DNA of 64,000 nucleotides, taken from positions 62,001 to 126,000 of the forward strand of contig CAYPJU010000001.1 in the NCBI GenBank assembly GCA_964411125.1, given 5' to 3'. Source of the stretch: JBFIHF01 sp964411125. Lineage in GTDB: Bacteria > Myxococcota_A > Bradymonadia > Bradymonadales > Bradymonadaceae. Positions 8,328 through 17,999 of this stretch are shown piece by piece (positions within the stretch are counted from its first letter, which is position 1; the number at the start of each line of letters is the position of its first letter). Both the position numbers and the translations under genes were made by a program. The notes beneath the pieces were generated by a model that was not told the origin of the DNA, made no database searches, and saw nothing but the letters and a program-made list of their open reading frames with translations.

Positions 8328-10994
8328 ATGTCCGCCCGTCGTACACTTTCGTTTCGATCGCTGATCGCGCTGGCGGTCCTCGTGTCCGGTTGCATCTACG
8401 AGTCGTCCTTCGACGTCGCCTGTGACATCGAGGGGGAAGTCGACGGCGACCGCGTCTGCCGTGACGGCATCTGGGTCGGCGAAGGTGGAGGGGGGACCGA
8501 CCTGGGTCCCGACGCGCAGGGCGATGCCGATGGCGGGTCGGACGCCGACGCCACCCCCGACGCGACGTTCGACATGGGGGACGCCGCGCCCGACGCGGAC
8601 ATGGTCGCGTGCATTCCGGAGCCCGATTCGATGTTCTGTGCTCGGCTCGGGACCGATTGCGGTGAGGTCACCGACGTCGACAATTGCGGGGCGATGCGGA
8701 CCGTCGAGTGCGGCGAGTGCAGCGACCCCGAGACGTGCGGTGGGGGCGGGACCGACAACGTCTGTGGCTGCACGCCCGAGACGGACCTCGCGTTCTGCGA
8801 TCGATTCGTGAAGACGTGCGGGACGTTCGCCGAGACCGACAACTGCGGCATGCCGCGAGAGGCTCAATGCGGCACCTGCCGGGCGCCCGCGACCTGCGGC
8901 GGTGGCGGCACCGCGAACGTGTGTGCCTGCCCAGACCAGACCGACGTCGCGTTCTGCGCCGAGAACGACGCCGTGTGCGGACGACTCGAGGCGATCGACG
9001 CGTGCAACGCGACCCGCGTGGTCGACTGCGGGTCGGGCGTCTGCACCGCGCCCGAGACGTGCGGAGGCGGGACCACCCCTAACCAATGCGGCTGTACCGG
9101 CGAGCCGGTGGCGGACTTCTGCGCGCGAAACGGCGCGGAGTGCGACTCGTTTACCGGGATGGACAACTGCAACGCCACGCGCACCGAAGACTGTGGGGGC
9201 TGCGGGGGGCTCGACATCTGCGTCGCAAACCTCTGCGTTCTCGACTCCGACGCCGACGACGTCCCCGACAGCGACGACAACTGCTCGATGGTGTCGAACC
9301 AGAATCAGTCCGACCAGGACGTCGACATGGTCGGCGACGTCTGTGACAACTGCGCCGACATCGCCAATCCCAACCAGACGGACAGCGACTCGGACGGCTA
9401 CGGCGACCCCTGCGACAACTGCTCGATGGCCTCCAATCCCCAGCAGACCGACGGCGACGCCGACGGGGTCGGAGACGCTTGCGACAACTGCCGAGACGAT
9501 TCCAACGCGTCGCAGGCGGACGCCGACTCCGATTCGGTCGGTGACGTGTGTGACAACTGCCCGACCGACGCCAACACGAACCAGGCCGACGGCGACTCCG
9601 ACACCTTCGGAAACGTTTGCGACAACTGCCCAACGATGGCGAACCAGGACCAGGCGGACGGCGACTCCGACGGGGTGGGGAACATCTGCGACAACTGCCC
9701 GTCCGATGCGAACACGAGCCAGATCGACGGCGACTCCGATACGCTGGGCGACGCGTGCGACAACTGTCCGACGGTCGCGAACACGAGCCAGGCCGACGGC
9801 GACTCCGACGATGTCGGGGACGCGTGCGACAACTGCGTCTCCGTCGCGAACTCGAACCAGGCCGACGTTGATTCCGATGGGGTCGGCGACGTGTGCGACA
9901 ACTGCTCCGCGATCGCCAACGCGAGCCAGGCGGACGGAGATTCCGACGGGGTCGGGGACGCCTGCGACAACTGCTCGACGCTCGCCAACGCAGACCAGGC
10001 CGACGGCGACTCGGACACCGTCGGGGACGTCTGCGACAACTGCCCCTCGCGGTCCAACGCCAATCAGCTCGACGGCGACGCCGACACCCTCGGCGACGCT
10101 TGCGACAACTGCCCCGCCATCTCGAACGTCGGTCAGGAGAACGGAGACTCCGACATGATCGGGGACGTGTGCGACAACTGCCCCGACGACACGAACCCCA
10201 ACCAGGCGGACCAGGACTCCGACGGGGTCGGCGACGTCTGCGACAATTGCCCCACGATGAGCAACGTCGACCAGACCGATTCGGATGGCGACGGCGTCGG
10301 CGACGCCTGCGACGTCTGTGTCGGAGACGACACCTCGGGCGATACGGATTCCGACGGGATCTGCGACGACACCGACAATTGCGTTTCGATCTCCAACTTC
10401 CCGCAGACCAACAGCGACGGCGATTCGTTCGGCGATGCCTGCGACAACTGCGTATCGACCGACAACGAAGACCAGACGAACAGCGACGGCGACGGTCGCG
10501 GCGACGCCTGCGACAACTGCCCCGACGTCGACAACCAGAATCAGGCGAACAGCGACGGCGACGAAGTCGGGGACGCCTGCGACAATTGCGTCCTCGTGAC
10601 GAACCAGGACCAGGCCAACGCGGACGGAGACAATCGCGGCGACCTCTGTGACAACTGCCCCGGAGCGGCCAACGACGACCAGGCGAACAGCGACGGCGAC
10701 GACTTCGGAGACGCCTGCGACAACTGCCCGGCCGTGACGAATCAGGCCCAGACCGACGGCGATTCGGACGACGTCGGGGACCTCTGCGACAACTGCCCTG
10801 CGGACGCAAACAACGATCAGCTCGACAACGACGGCGACATGATCGGAAACGCCTGCGACGTCGAGACCTGCGACGACTCGGTCGACAACGACGGGGACGG
10901 AGACGCCGATTGCGCCGATGTCGCCGACTGTCCCGAAAGCACCTCCTGCGGCACGATGGGGCGCAAGTGCGATGCCTCGGCGATGTGTAACTAG
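8328..10994 (+). CDS. Lipoprotein with Cys-rich modules and thrombospondin type 3 repeats
   Basis: 888 residues. The ATG at 8328 starts a lipoprotein signal ending LVSGC, so an earlier GTG at 8277 is unlikely. After an Asp-rich linker come four modules of about 50 residues with regular cysteines, each with a core like ETCGGGGT-x-N-x-CGC. From about residue 310 to the end there are more than 20 thrombospondin type 3 repeats of the form N-x-x-Q-x-D-x-D-x-D-x-x-G-D-x-C-D-N-C. In this family they bind calcium through the Asp side chains and are closed by disulfides. It is probably a calcium-stiffened surface stalk on the outer membrane. The tail (CDDSVDNDGDGDADCAD) is also typical. No enzymatic domain is visible. 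Confidence 0.88.
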   Translation: MSARRTLSFRSLIALAVLVSGCIYESSFDVACDIEGEVDGDRVCRDGIWVGEGGGGTDLGPDAQGDADGGSDADATPDATFDMGDAAPDADMVACIPEPDSMFCARLGTDCGEVTDVDNCGAMRTVECGECSDPETCGGGGTDNVCGCTPETDLAFCDRFVKTCGTFAETDNCGMPREAQCGTCRAPATCGGGGTANVCACPDQTDVAFCAENDAVCGRLEAIDACNATRVVDCGSGVCTAPETCGGGTTPNQCGCTGEPVADFCARNGAECDSFTGMDNCNATRTEDCGGCGGLDICVANLCVLDSDADDVPDSDDNCSMVSNQNQSDQDVDMVGDVCDNCADIANPNQTDSDSDGYGDPCDNCSMASNPQQTDGDADGVGDACDNCRDDSNASQADADSDSVGDVCDNCPTDANTNQADGDSDTFGNVCDNCPTMANQDQADGDSDGVGNICDNCPSDANTSQIDGDSDTLGDACDNCPTVANTSQADGDSDDVGDACDNCVSVANSNQADVDSDGVGDVCDNCSAIANASQADGDSDGVGDACDNCSTLANADQADGDSDTVGDVCDNCPSRSNANQLDGDADTLGDACDNCPAISNVGQENGDSDMIGDVCDNCPDDTNPNQADQDSDGVGDVCDNCPTMSNVDQTDSDGDGVGDACDVCVGDDTSGDTDSDGICDDTDNCVSISNFPQTNSDGDSFGDACDNCVSTDNEDQTNSDGDGRGDACDNCPDVDNQNQANSDGDEVGDACDNCVLVTNQDQANADGDNRGDLCDNCPGAANDDQANSDGDDFGDACDNCPAVTNQAQTDGDSDDVGDLCDNCPADANNDQLDNDGDMIGNACDVETCDDSVDNDGDGDADCADVADCPESTSCGTMGRKCDASAMCN

Positions 10995-11069
10995 CCCGTG
11001 CTCCCGATCCCCGGCGCCGTCTCCTCCGCTCCTCTTTACGCCTCGAAACGTAATCCCTAGAGTCTCCGC

Positions 11070-12650
11070 ATGTCGTTGCGCCACCATGCCGTCGTCGTCG
11101 AACCGAGACGGTGGAACCGACCGATCCTCGAGCTGGCGCGTCTGCTCGTCCCGGTGACGGGCGCGGAGGCCGGAGCGCTGGCTCAGGTCCTCGAGCGGGG
11201 CCCGATGACCGTGGAGTCCGACTTGTCGGAGCGCGATGCCGCGGCCCTCGTGCGGCGACTGCAGGCGATGGGAATCCCGGCGTCGCTCGAAGACGTCGTC
11301 GCCGAACCCGAGCCTCCTCGCGAGCGCAAGGGAACACCAGCCCCGATGATGCCGCTCGACGAGCTCCTCGCGTCCCTGCCCGAAGAGTCGCAGGCGACCG
11401 ACGTCGCCCGGCGCACGATGATGAGCCTCAAACCGATGGCGGCGACGTCGGGGTCGGGGTCGGGGTGGGGCGAAGTCTTCCCGGATCTGGCCGAGCCGTC
11501 CGATCCCTCGGTCCCCTCCCTCGACGAGCTCGAGTCGGAGGCCGACGAGGAAGCGTTACCTCCTTCGCTGGTGGCAGATTCCAAGCGGGATACGTTGCCC
11601 CCGGAACTGGCGACCGCCGCGGCAGCAGAAGCGCGCGCATCGCTGGAGGACGTCCCGCCGCCGCAGATTCCGTCGCGGCCGGCCAGCGTCACGCCCCCAG
11701 GACTCCCGAGCTCGCCCGAGCCGGAGAGCGGCAGGGCTCCTAAGCAGCCGCGTTCCTCGGGGCCCCCTCGCCAGCCGAAGAGTCGTGAGTTCGCCGCAGC
11801 GCCGATCATGGCGGACCTGATTGGCGAGCCCACCGAGCGTCCCCCGTACGAACCGACGGGATTCGATTCGCGGCCCGAGCATCTGCCCGGCGTCGCGGCG
11901 CTCCTCAGCGGGCTGGCGCCCGGCGCCGGCCAGATCTTCAACGGCGACGCCGACGAGGCGCTCGGCTACGGCCTGAAATTCTTCCTCGTCAAACCGTGGA
12001 TCGACTCCGTCCGCGACGCGCGGACGAAAGCCGAGAAGATCCGCACCTACTGGGCACCTCGACCCGACCCGGGTGCTTTCGGGGGGGCTGTGCGGTACGT
12101 CGTCGCCTTCTGGGTCTGCGTCTCGCTCCTGGTCGTGATCGTCGGTTGGTTCGGCAACCGGGTCTACACCCTCGCGACCCGAGAGGCCGAGGCCCCCGAC
12201 CGTAGCGGAGCGGTCGCCGCCGCCGTGAACGACGCGCGAATGGGGACTCTCGCGGCGCGCGTCGCGGCCCTCGACGACCTCACCGTGGCGGAGCGCGAGG
12301 TTTCGAGTCCGCAGTTCACCATGGACGAAGAGGAGCGCGCCGAGCGCCTCTTCATCCTCGGCTACCAGGAGTGCAAGGCGCGCTCGTACAAGAGTTGCGA
12401 GTCGATGATGAAGCGAGTCTCCGAGCTACAGCCGAACCCGCGGGCTTTGAAACTTCAGGCGTGGGCGAGCGTCCAACATCGCCAGAGCGGTGGTGAGCGC
12501 CAGCCGATGCCAGACGTCGGTGAGGTCCCCACCCTGAGCGAATGGGAGATCGACGCGATGCGTGACGAGATGGTCATCGAAGGAGAGGACGTTCCACCCC
12601 CTCGCCCGCCGCAACCCGAGACCGCTCCCGACGCCGGAGCCGACGAATGA
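11070..12650 (+). CDS. Membrane protein with L7/L12-C-like N-terminal segment, unknown function
   Basis: 526 residues. The first 75 or so (ending RDAAALVRRLQAMGIPASLE) look like the alpha/beta fold of the ribosomal L7/L12 C-terminal domain, which recurs as an adaptor module; this is inference from the pattern. A long Pro/Ser/Glu-rich disordered region follows to about 270. A conserved block GVAALLSGLAPGAGQIFNGD (about 274-293) resembles the short glycine-rich membrane segments of small TM2-like proteins. One clear helix lies at about 337-360 (VAFWVCVSLLVVIVGWFG). The C-terminal part is helical and could be TPR-like. Its stop overlaps the ATG of the next gene (ATGA), so the two are translated together and probably work together in signalling. 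Confidence 0.6.
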   Translation: MSLRHHAVVVEPRRWNRPILELARLLVPVTGAEAGALAQVLERGPMTVESDLSERDAAALVRRLQAMGIPASLEDVVAEPEPPRERKGTPAPMMPLDELLASLPEESQATDVARRTMMSLKPMAATSGSGSGWGEVFPDLAEPSDPSVPSLDELESEADEEALPPSLVADSKRDTLPPELATAAAAEARASLEDVPPPQIPSRPASVTPPGLPSSPEPESGRAPKQPRSSGPPRQPKSREFAAAPIMADLIGEPTERPPYEPTGFDSRPEHLPGVAALLSGLAPGAGQIFNGDADEALGYGLKFFLVKPWIDSVRDARTKAEKIRTYWAPRPDPGAFGGAVRYVVAFWVCVSLLVVIVGWFGNRVYTLATREAEAPDRSGAVAAAVNDARMGTLAARVAALDDLTVAEREVSSPQFTMDEEERAERLFILGYQECKARSYKSCESMMKRVSELQPNPRALKLQAWASVQHRQSGGERQPMPDVGEVPTLSEWEIDAMRDEMVIEGEDVPPPRPPQPETAPDAGADE

Positions 12651-14281
12651 ACCTGCGTTTTCGCGTCCGCAAGCCCGAGCGAGAAGTGCGCGAGTTCCAC
12701 TTCGACCGCGACTCCGTCACCGTTGGTCGGGGGCCGATGAACGACGTGATCGTCGACGACGACGGAGTGGGACGTCGCCAGGGAGAATTGCGGCTCGACG
12801 ACGGGGTCCTCTCGTGGAAGGGGGCGCCGTGTGGATCCCCTACGGCGCTCGTTCGGCAAGGTTCGCCCGTCGAAGAGTCAGAGGGGGACGATGCCTGTTC
12901 GTGGACGCTCGCTGCGGGCGACGTGCTGCGGCTCGGCGAACCCGATCGTGCCATCGCGATCGAAATCCTCGAGGCCGCTGCAGGCCGCGCGCAGGAGCCG
13001 ACCTTCGTCCCGCTTCGGGACGACCTCCCGCGTTCTGACGAGGCCGCTCGCCTGCTCGAGGCGATGGACGCGCTCGCCGCGACGCTCGATCCGGTGGCGG
13101 TCATCCAGGCGATCGGTGATCTCCTCGAACAGCGTGGCTTCGAAGCGTGCCGCGCGGCGTTCGTCTTCTTCTCGGGCAATTTCGAATACCTCAACGACAC
13201 CTTCGTGCTCGCCGACGGCGGAGGCTGCCGGAAGGCGCCCGATCCGCTCGCCGTTCTCGGGGCCGCGATGGGGACGATCGAGGACGAGTGGAAGCGTCGG
13301 CGCTGCGTTGCGCATCTCGACGGAGTGATCGCGCTACCCTTCGGCGAACCCGAGGTGGCGGCGGCGCTCGTTCTCCGTGTCCCCGAGGCGAGCGACGAGC
13401 TGCTCGACTTCGCGGCATCGGTCGTTTCGTGGCTCAGCCCTGTCGTGTCGCTCTTCGTGAAGCACCGTGAGCTCGCCCGGGAGCACGAGGCCGCCGTGGA
13501 GGAGAATCGCTATCTGCGGTCGCGTCAGCGGCAGCACTATCTCTTCAAGGAGCTCGTCTGCGAGAGCGAGGCGATGGTGCGCGTGCACGAGAAGCTCCAA
13601 CGCCATCGAGCGACGGACCGACCCGTCCTCCTCGTCGGGGAGGCCGGGACGGGCAAGGAACTGCTGGCTCGGGTCCTCCACCACTCGGGCAGCCGACGGG
13701 ACAAGATGTTCATCCGCGTGAGCTGCGCCGAGTACGCCGACGAGCGGGCGAACTTCGAACTCTTCGGAAGCGCGCCGGAGAGCGACGTCGAAGCGCCGCG
13801 AAAGGGGGTCTTCGAGCTCGTGCGCGGCGGCACCGTCTTTCTCGAAGAGATCGATCTGCTCCCGACGATGGTGCAGGCGAAGCTGGTCCGTACTCTGAAG
13901 GAGTCGGAAGTTCGGCGCGTCGGCGAGTCGGTGGGGCGGCGCGTCGACGCACGTCTGATCGCGAGCATTCATCGGGACCTCGACGACTCGGTCGCCTCCG
14001 GAAGGCTGCGGCGCGATCTCTACCTTCTCCTCAAAGACCAGATGATCGTCGTCCCACCGCTGCGCGAGCGGACCGCCGATCTGATGCCACTCGCGCGCAA
14101 TTTCCTCGACGTGTACGCATCGCGCTACGGACTGCCTCGATCCGAGTTCTCGGAGTCGGCCATTCAGGCCTTGCAGAGATACGCGTGGCCCGGAAACGTC
14201 CGAGAGCTACAGGCGCGCGTCGAATCCGCGGCCCTCGATACGCGCGGCGAGACGATCGAGGCGGCGACCCTGGGTCTCTGA
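12647..14281 (+). CDS. FHA-GAF-AAA+ protein related to sigma-54 activators, without GAFTGA or HTH
   Basis: 544 residues. An FHA-type phosphothreonine-binding domain (VTVGRGPMNDVIVDDDGVGRR) lies at about 20-110, then a GAF-like region (130-275). A sigma-54-activator AAA+ domain follows at 300-540, with Walker A GEAGTGKE (331-338), Walker B GGTVFLEEID (394-403), the arginine-rich RRDLYLLL and WPGNVRELQ. The GAFTGA loop that touches sigma-54 should follow ELFG; here it is SAPESDVEAPRKGVFE (375-390), with no match. The protein also ends without a DNA-binding helix-turn-helix. ATPase residues look intact, so it may be a remodelling ATPase steered by kinase signals rather than a classical enhancer-binding protein. 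It is coupled to the upstream membrane protein. Confidence 0.82.
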   Translation: MNLRFRVRKPEREVREFHFDRDSVTVGRGPMNDVIVDDDGVGRRQGELRLDDGVLSWKGAPCGSPTALVRQGSPVEESEGDDACSWTLAAGDVLRLGEPDRAIAIEILEAAAGRAQEPTFVPLRDDLPRSDEAARLLEAMDALAATLDPVAVIQAIGDLLEQRGFEACRAAFVFFSGNFEYLNDTFVLADGGGCRKAPDPLAVLGAAMGTIEDEWKRRRCVAHLDGVIALPFGEPEVAAALVLRVPEASDELLDFAASVVSWLSPVVSLFVKHRELAREHEAAVEENRYLRSRQRQHYLFKELVCESEAMVRVHEKLQRHRATDRPVLLVGEAGTGKELLARVLHHSGSRRDKMFIRVSCAEYADERANFELFGSAPESDVEAPRKGVFELVRGGTVFLEEIDLLPTMVQAKLVRTLKESEVRRVGESVGRRVDARLIASIHRDLDDSVASGRLRRDLYLLLKDQMIVVPPLRERTADLMPLARNFLDVYASRYGLPRSEFSESAIQALQRYAWPGNVRELQARVESAALDTRGETIEAATLGL

Positions 14282-14350
14282 TTCGGCGACCGTTTGGCCT
14301 GACATTCGATTCCGAAGTTGCTATCTCCTCGGAACACCCGAGGAGATGCC

Positions 14351-16003
14351 ATGCGAGCTTCGTTTTCGTCCTTTTCCCCCATTCTTCTGCTGATCCTGAT
14401 CGCGACTGGCTGTCCTGCCGAGGGGCCGATCGACGACGAGCCGACCGACGACGCGTCGAACGGCTCCACCGAGGATGCGGGGAACGACGACGACGGGGGC
14501 GAAGAGGCCGGGTTGCAGCTCGAATCGGTGAGCCCCGCCAGCGGAAGCCTGTCCGGCGGGACGACCGTTCGCCTCACCGGGACCGGGTTCGACGACGGCC
14601 TCACCGTCCGATTCGGCTCGAAGGAAGCGTCGGAGATCACACTGGTCGACGAGTTCGAGGCGGATGTCGTCACCCCTTCCGGTGACGCCGCGGGGACGGT
14701 GACGGTCACGATCTCGAACGCGCAGGGCGATTCCGATTCCCTGCTCAACGCGTTCCGCTACGAAGACGATCCGCAGGGGTCGATCGAGTTCTGCATGCTC
14801 CAGGCTCAGTCGCCCGTCGAGGCCAACGTCGGCGTCGCGAGCCCCACCATCTACGCCGTCGTCTTCGCCGAGGGCGTGACCCAGGGGGCAGGGCAGGGGA
14901 GCGGGCTGGAGGGCGAGCTCGGGTGGGGGAGCGGTACCGACCCCGCCGCGTTCGAGTATTCGTCGATGACGTTCAACGTCGACAAGGACGGCATCAACCC
15001 CGGAGACCTCGCCAATGACGAGTACGGCGGGGCGGTGATCGCCGACGAGATCGGTACGTTCCGATATGCGGCGCGGTTCCGCCGAACCGGCGACGACGTG
15101 TGGACCTATTGTGATCTGGACGGCAACGAGAACGGTATCGACGCCGACCAGCTCGGGGTCCTCGAGGTGGTGGAGTCCGTCGCGCCACAGGTGCAGGATT
15201 GTCGCCTGCAGTTTCCGCAGGTCGTCGTCGACGGGCGGGTCGGCACCGCGACCTCGATCTACGGCCGGGTCCGAGTCGACGGGATCACCGGATCGGGATC
15301 GGCGAACGATGTGGTCCAGGCGGAGCTCCTCGTCGGGCCCGCGGACAAGAATCCCGCCGCCGACACGACCGAATTCGACGTCGTCCCGGCGAGCTACAAC
15401 GCCGAGACGATCGGGCTCGAGCAGGGATGGGACGAACACGTCGCCGAGTATCTCCCGACCGCCGCTGGCGAGTACGCTTTCGCGTACAGGTTCCGAGCCG
15501 CCGACGAGGCGGAGTGGACCTACTGCGACTTCGACGGCAGCGCGATGTTCGAAGAAGACCGCATCGGGTATCTCGCGGTGACGGATGGCGACCCCCACGT
15601 GGTCGACTACTGCCATGTCTGGGAGACCACCCTCGACGTCGCTGCGGCCGACCCTGCGCCGACCGTGACCGTCGAGGTTTACGAAGACCCGACGACCGTC
15701 GCCAACGGCGGCGCCAATTCGGCGGAGTTCACTGTCGAAGCCGGCTACGGCTACTCCGGGACGAACCCGGCCCTACCGGGGGCGTTCACCTGGTCCGCCC
15801 TCACGTACAAAGATCTGCGTCCCGGTGAACCGAACAACTACGAGTACGACGGGAGCGCGTACGGGAGCGCTCCTCTGCCCGGCAGCTACGTGGTGTTCGC
15901 ACGTGTGAAACACGCCGACGACACGTTCTGGACGTACTGCGACACCGACGAAAACACGCCCGCGTTCGCGCTCGGCGCCGCGACCAGCTTGACCGTCCGC
16001 TGA
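14351..16003 (+). CDS. IPT/TIG-domain lipoprotein with three repeated WTYCD modules
   Basis: 550 residues from the ATG at 14351, preceded by GAGGAG and starting a signal peptide with lipobox IATGC. After an Asp/Glu-rich linker, residues 50-135 form an IPT/TIG immunoglobulin-like domain (SVSPASGSLSGGTTVRLTGT). Three modules of about 130 residues follow. Each opens with a cysteine (EFCMLQ, QDCRLQ, DYCHVW), contains VYGRV-like strands and closes with the same WTYCDxD motif. One disulfide per module is likely. The whole protein is probably an extracellular beta-rich surface protein. The ligand is unknown. It is followed at short distance by another Cys-rich lipoprotein on the same strand. Confidence 0.75.
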   Translation: MRASFSSFSPILLLILIATGCPAEGPIDDEPTDDASNGSTEDAGNDDDGGEEAGLQLESVSPASGSLSGGTTVRLTGTGFDDGLTVRFGSKEASEITLVDEFEADVVTPSGDAAGTVTVTISNAQGDSDSLLNAFRYEDDPQGSIEFCMLQAQSPVEANVGVASPTIYAVVFAEGVTQGAGQGSGLEGELGWGSGTDPAAFEYSSMTFNVDKDGINPGDLANDEYGGAVIADEIGTFRYAARFRRTGDDVWTYCDLDGNENGIDADQLGVLEVVESVAPQVQDCRLQFPQVVVDGRVGTATSIYGRVRVDGITGSGSANDVVQAELLVGPADKNPAADTTEFDVVPASYNAETIGLEQGWDEHVAEYLPTAAGEYAFAYRFRAADEAEWTYCDFDGSAMFEEDRIGYLAVTDGDPHVVDYCHVWETTLDVAAADPAPTVTVEVYEDPTTVANGGANSAEFTVEAGYGYSGTNPALPGAFTWSALTYKDLRPGEPNNYEYDGSAYGSAPLPGSYVVFARVKHADDTFWTYCDTDENTPAFALGAATSLTVR

Positions 16004-16060
16004 AGTTTGTGGCCGATCGGTCGCCGCGTTATCCTGTCGTCAATCGAAACAGGAGCGACC

Positions 16061-16918
16061 ATGCGTAGGTCTCGAGTCTTTGGGGCGGTGATTCTCCTCG
16101 TCGGAGGCGCTGTCGCGGCGAGCTGTGGCGGCTGCGACGAGAAGTCTTCCGGCGGCGCCAACAACGGCGCCAACAACGGGACCACGGGTTCCAGCAACAA
16201 CGGTGCGGTGATCGCGAACAACGGCACGACCCCGTTCGAGAAGAACGAGGCGGGTGAGGTGCTATGTGGGGATGCGGTGTGCGCCTGCGACGACGGACAG
16301 GACAACGACGGTGACGGCCTCGTCGACCTGCAGGATCCAGAATGCACCGGCCCCTACGACGACGACGAGGGGACTTTTGCGACAGGCATCCCGGGCGACA
16401 ACAAGGACGACTGTCAGGATTGCTTCTTCGACGGGAATTCGGGCCACGGCGACGACGACTGCCAGTACGCGACCGAATGTCTCTATGGAGAGAACCCGAT
16501 GGGGACCTCGGGCTGCAAGAATTGCGAGACGAGCCAGGCCTGCGAAGACTATTGCCGTCCCCGGACACCCAACGGGTGCGACTGCTTTGGCTGCTGCCAG
16601 GTCGAACTCGGCGACGGCAGCACCGAGACCGTCGTCCTCGGTGGCAACTGCTCACTCGACGATCTCTCGGGGTGCGAGACGGGCTGCGTGATCAACGAGA
16701 ATTGCTCGAACGCCTGCGGTACCTGCGAGCTCTGCCTCGGCAAGACGGTCGAGGACCTGCCGGCCGAGTGCTTCGCCGATCCCGACCCTGACGACCCCGA
16801 CGCCGAGCCCGAGCCGGTGCCGACCTGCGACGACGGGGAGCAAGTCTGCACGACGACCGCCGAGTGCCCCGAGAATTTCTACTGCCAGCTCGGTTGTTGC
16901 CTGCAGATCATTCAGTGA
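16061..16918 (+). CDS. Cys-rich lipoprotein with NNG linker, unknown function
   Basis: 285 residues. The ATG at 16061 follows ACAGGAGCGACC, a good ribosome site, and begins a signal ending VAASCGG. A low-complexity Asn/Gly linker (NNGANNGTTGSSNNG) follows. The rest has about 30 cysteines, with a calcium-site-like DGQDNDGDGLVDLQDPECTG near residue 82 that is common in myxobacterial surface proteins, then dense Cys pairs (CDCFGCC, CGTCELCLG). It is likely a disulfide-stiffened surface protein. No family is recognised. Its 3' end overlaps the convergent glycosyltransferase gene by 11 bases. Confidence 0.7.
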   Translation: MRRSRVFGAVILLVGGAVAASCGGCDEKSSGGANNGANNGTTGSSNNGAVIANNGTTPFEKNEAGEVLCGDAVCACDDGQDNDGDGLVDLQDPECTGPYDDDEGTFATGIPGDNKDDCQDCFFDGNSGHGDDDCQYATECLYGENPMGTSGCKNCETSQACEDYCRPRTPNGCDCFGCCQVELGDGSTETVVLGGNCSLDDLSGCETGCVINENCSNACGTCELCLGKTVEDLPAECFADPDPDDPDAEPEPVPTCDDGEQVCTTTAECPENFYCQLGCCLQIIQ

Positions 16919-17999
16919 GAGGCTCTTCGAAGACCGCGCGGTAGTGCGGTGCGAGCTCGCGCCACCGAAACCGATCGAGATCGATGGCGGGAGCGGCCCT
17001 CAGCTCGTCGAGCCGGCCCGCGAGGTGTTCGAGGTGAACGGCCAACTGTCTCGCTTCCCGCTGCGGATCCGTGGCGTCCCCACCGTAGAGGCACCAGCCC
17101 TCGAAGATTTCCGGGTAGACGAGGCGATCGGGGAGGGCGGGAACGCAGCCGGATGCGACTGCCTCGAGCACGGCCAGGCCCTGAAATTCGTGGAGGGCGG
17201 TGGAGACCACCACGTCCGCACGGCGTACGATCGCTCGATATCGCGCGGGATCGTCCACCCAGCCGAACGTATCGATCCGGTCGCCGAGCACTTCGCGACC
17301 CGTCTCGAAAGCCCCCGGCGAAGATCGAAACCGTTGCCCCACCACATCGACGCGGAAGTCCACGTCTCGGGCCGCGAGTAGCGCGAGTGCGGCGAAGAAG
17401 CGGTCGGGGCCCTTGTCGTACTCCCATCGGTGGTTCCACAGGATCCGCATCGGTCCGACGCGTTCGGGAGCGGGATCGAACGCCCAGTCGTCGAGCCCTA
17501 CAGCGATGATCCGCGACTTCGCCTCGAGCTGCTCCGCGAGCGAAGGGGGCCAGAAGTCGGGGAGAGTGCGGCCGAAGTGCGCCGTTCCGTCGAGGAAACT
17601 TCGCCGGTTGAACTCCGAGTTGAACACCACCGCATCGGCCGCCGCCGCCGTATAGACCTCGCCGATCAGGAGCTCGGCGTCGGGGCCGCCGTCGCGCGTC
17701 GGGTAGGCGAACTGGTTTTCGTGAAAGTAGGCGACGATGCGGGCTTCGCCGAGCCGGGGGACGAGCCCGATCAGCGCCGCGAGGTCGACCGTCGACGCTG
17801 CGACGACGAGATCCCACGGACCGGCCAGCTCCTGCTCCTCGAGGGCCCACCAGAGCGCGTTGCCCCGTTTCCGCCACTTGAAATGCCGCGGGGGCAGGGT
17901 GAGGACGGTCCAGTCGTAGTCCCCCAGGGCGTCCACCAATCCGCGGTGCCATCGCCGATGGCTCGTCGCGTCGTAAGCGGAGAGGAGGAGCGCTCTCAC
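16908..17999 (-). CDS. tRNA-queuosine alpha-mannosyltransferase-like (DUF3524) glycosyltransferase
   Basis: 363 residues, GT-B type. The N-terminal half is the DUF3524 domain found in vertebrate QTMAN (GTDC1), which mannosylates queuosine in the anticodon of tRNA-Asp. Seen features: LLLSAYDATSHRRWHRGL at the start, a WALEEQE helix and the distinctive YFHENQFAYP (about 92-101), then VVFNSEFNRRSFLDG. The C-terminal half has a GT4-like nucleotide-sugar site (ILWNHRWEYDKGPDRFF and EFQGLAVLEAVASGCVP). The start is a GTG overlapping the stop of the upstream lipoprotein gene (GTGA). Tight membership in the family is clear; the tRNA substrate in this organism is inference, since no queuosine genes are in the window. 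Confidence 0.8.
   Translation of the reverse strand: MRALLLSAYDATSHRRWHRGLVDALGDYDWTVLTLPPRHFKWRKRGNALWWALEEQELAGPWDLVVAASTVDLAALIGLVPRLGEARIVAYFHENQFAYPTRDGGPDAELLIGEVYTAAAADAVVFNSEFNRRSFLDGTAHFGRTLPDFWPPSLAEQLEAKSRIIAVGLDDWAFDPAPERVGPMRILWNHRWEYDKGPDRFFAALALLAARDVDFRVDVVGQRFRSSPGAFETGREVLGDRIDTFGWVDDPARYRAIVRRADVVVSTALHEFQGLAVLEAVASGCVPALPDRLVYPEIFEGWCLYGGDATDPQREARQLAVHLEHLAGRLDELRAAPAIDLDRFRWRELAPHYRAVFEEPLTE

Noticed and set aside
7905..11087. Open frame of about 1060 codons antisense to the thrombospondin-repeat gene
   Set aside because: It mirrors the repeated Asp-rich codons of the + strand gene; its product is a Val/Arg/Gly low-complexity repeat with no domain, and it crosses the neighbouring genes.
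12647..14281. Classical sigma-54 enhancer-binding transcription factor
   Set aside because: No GAFTGA loop and no C-terminal helix-turn-helix.
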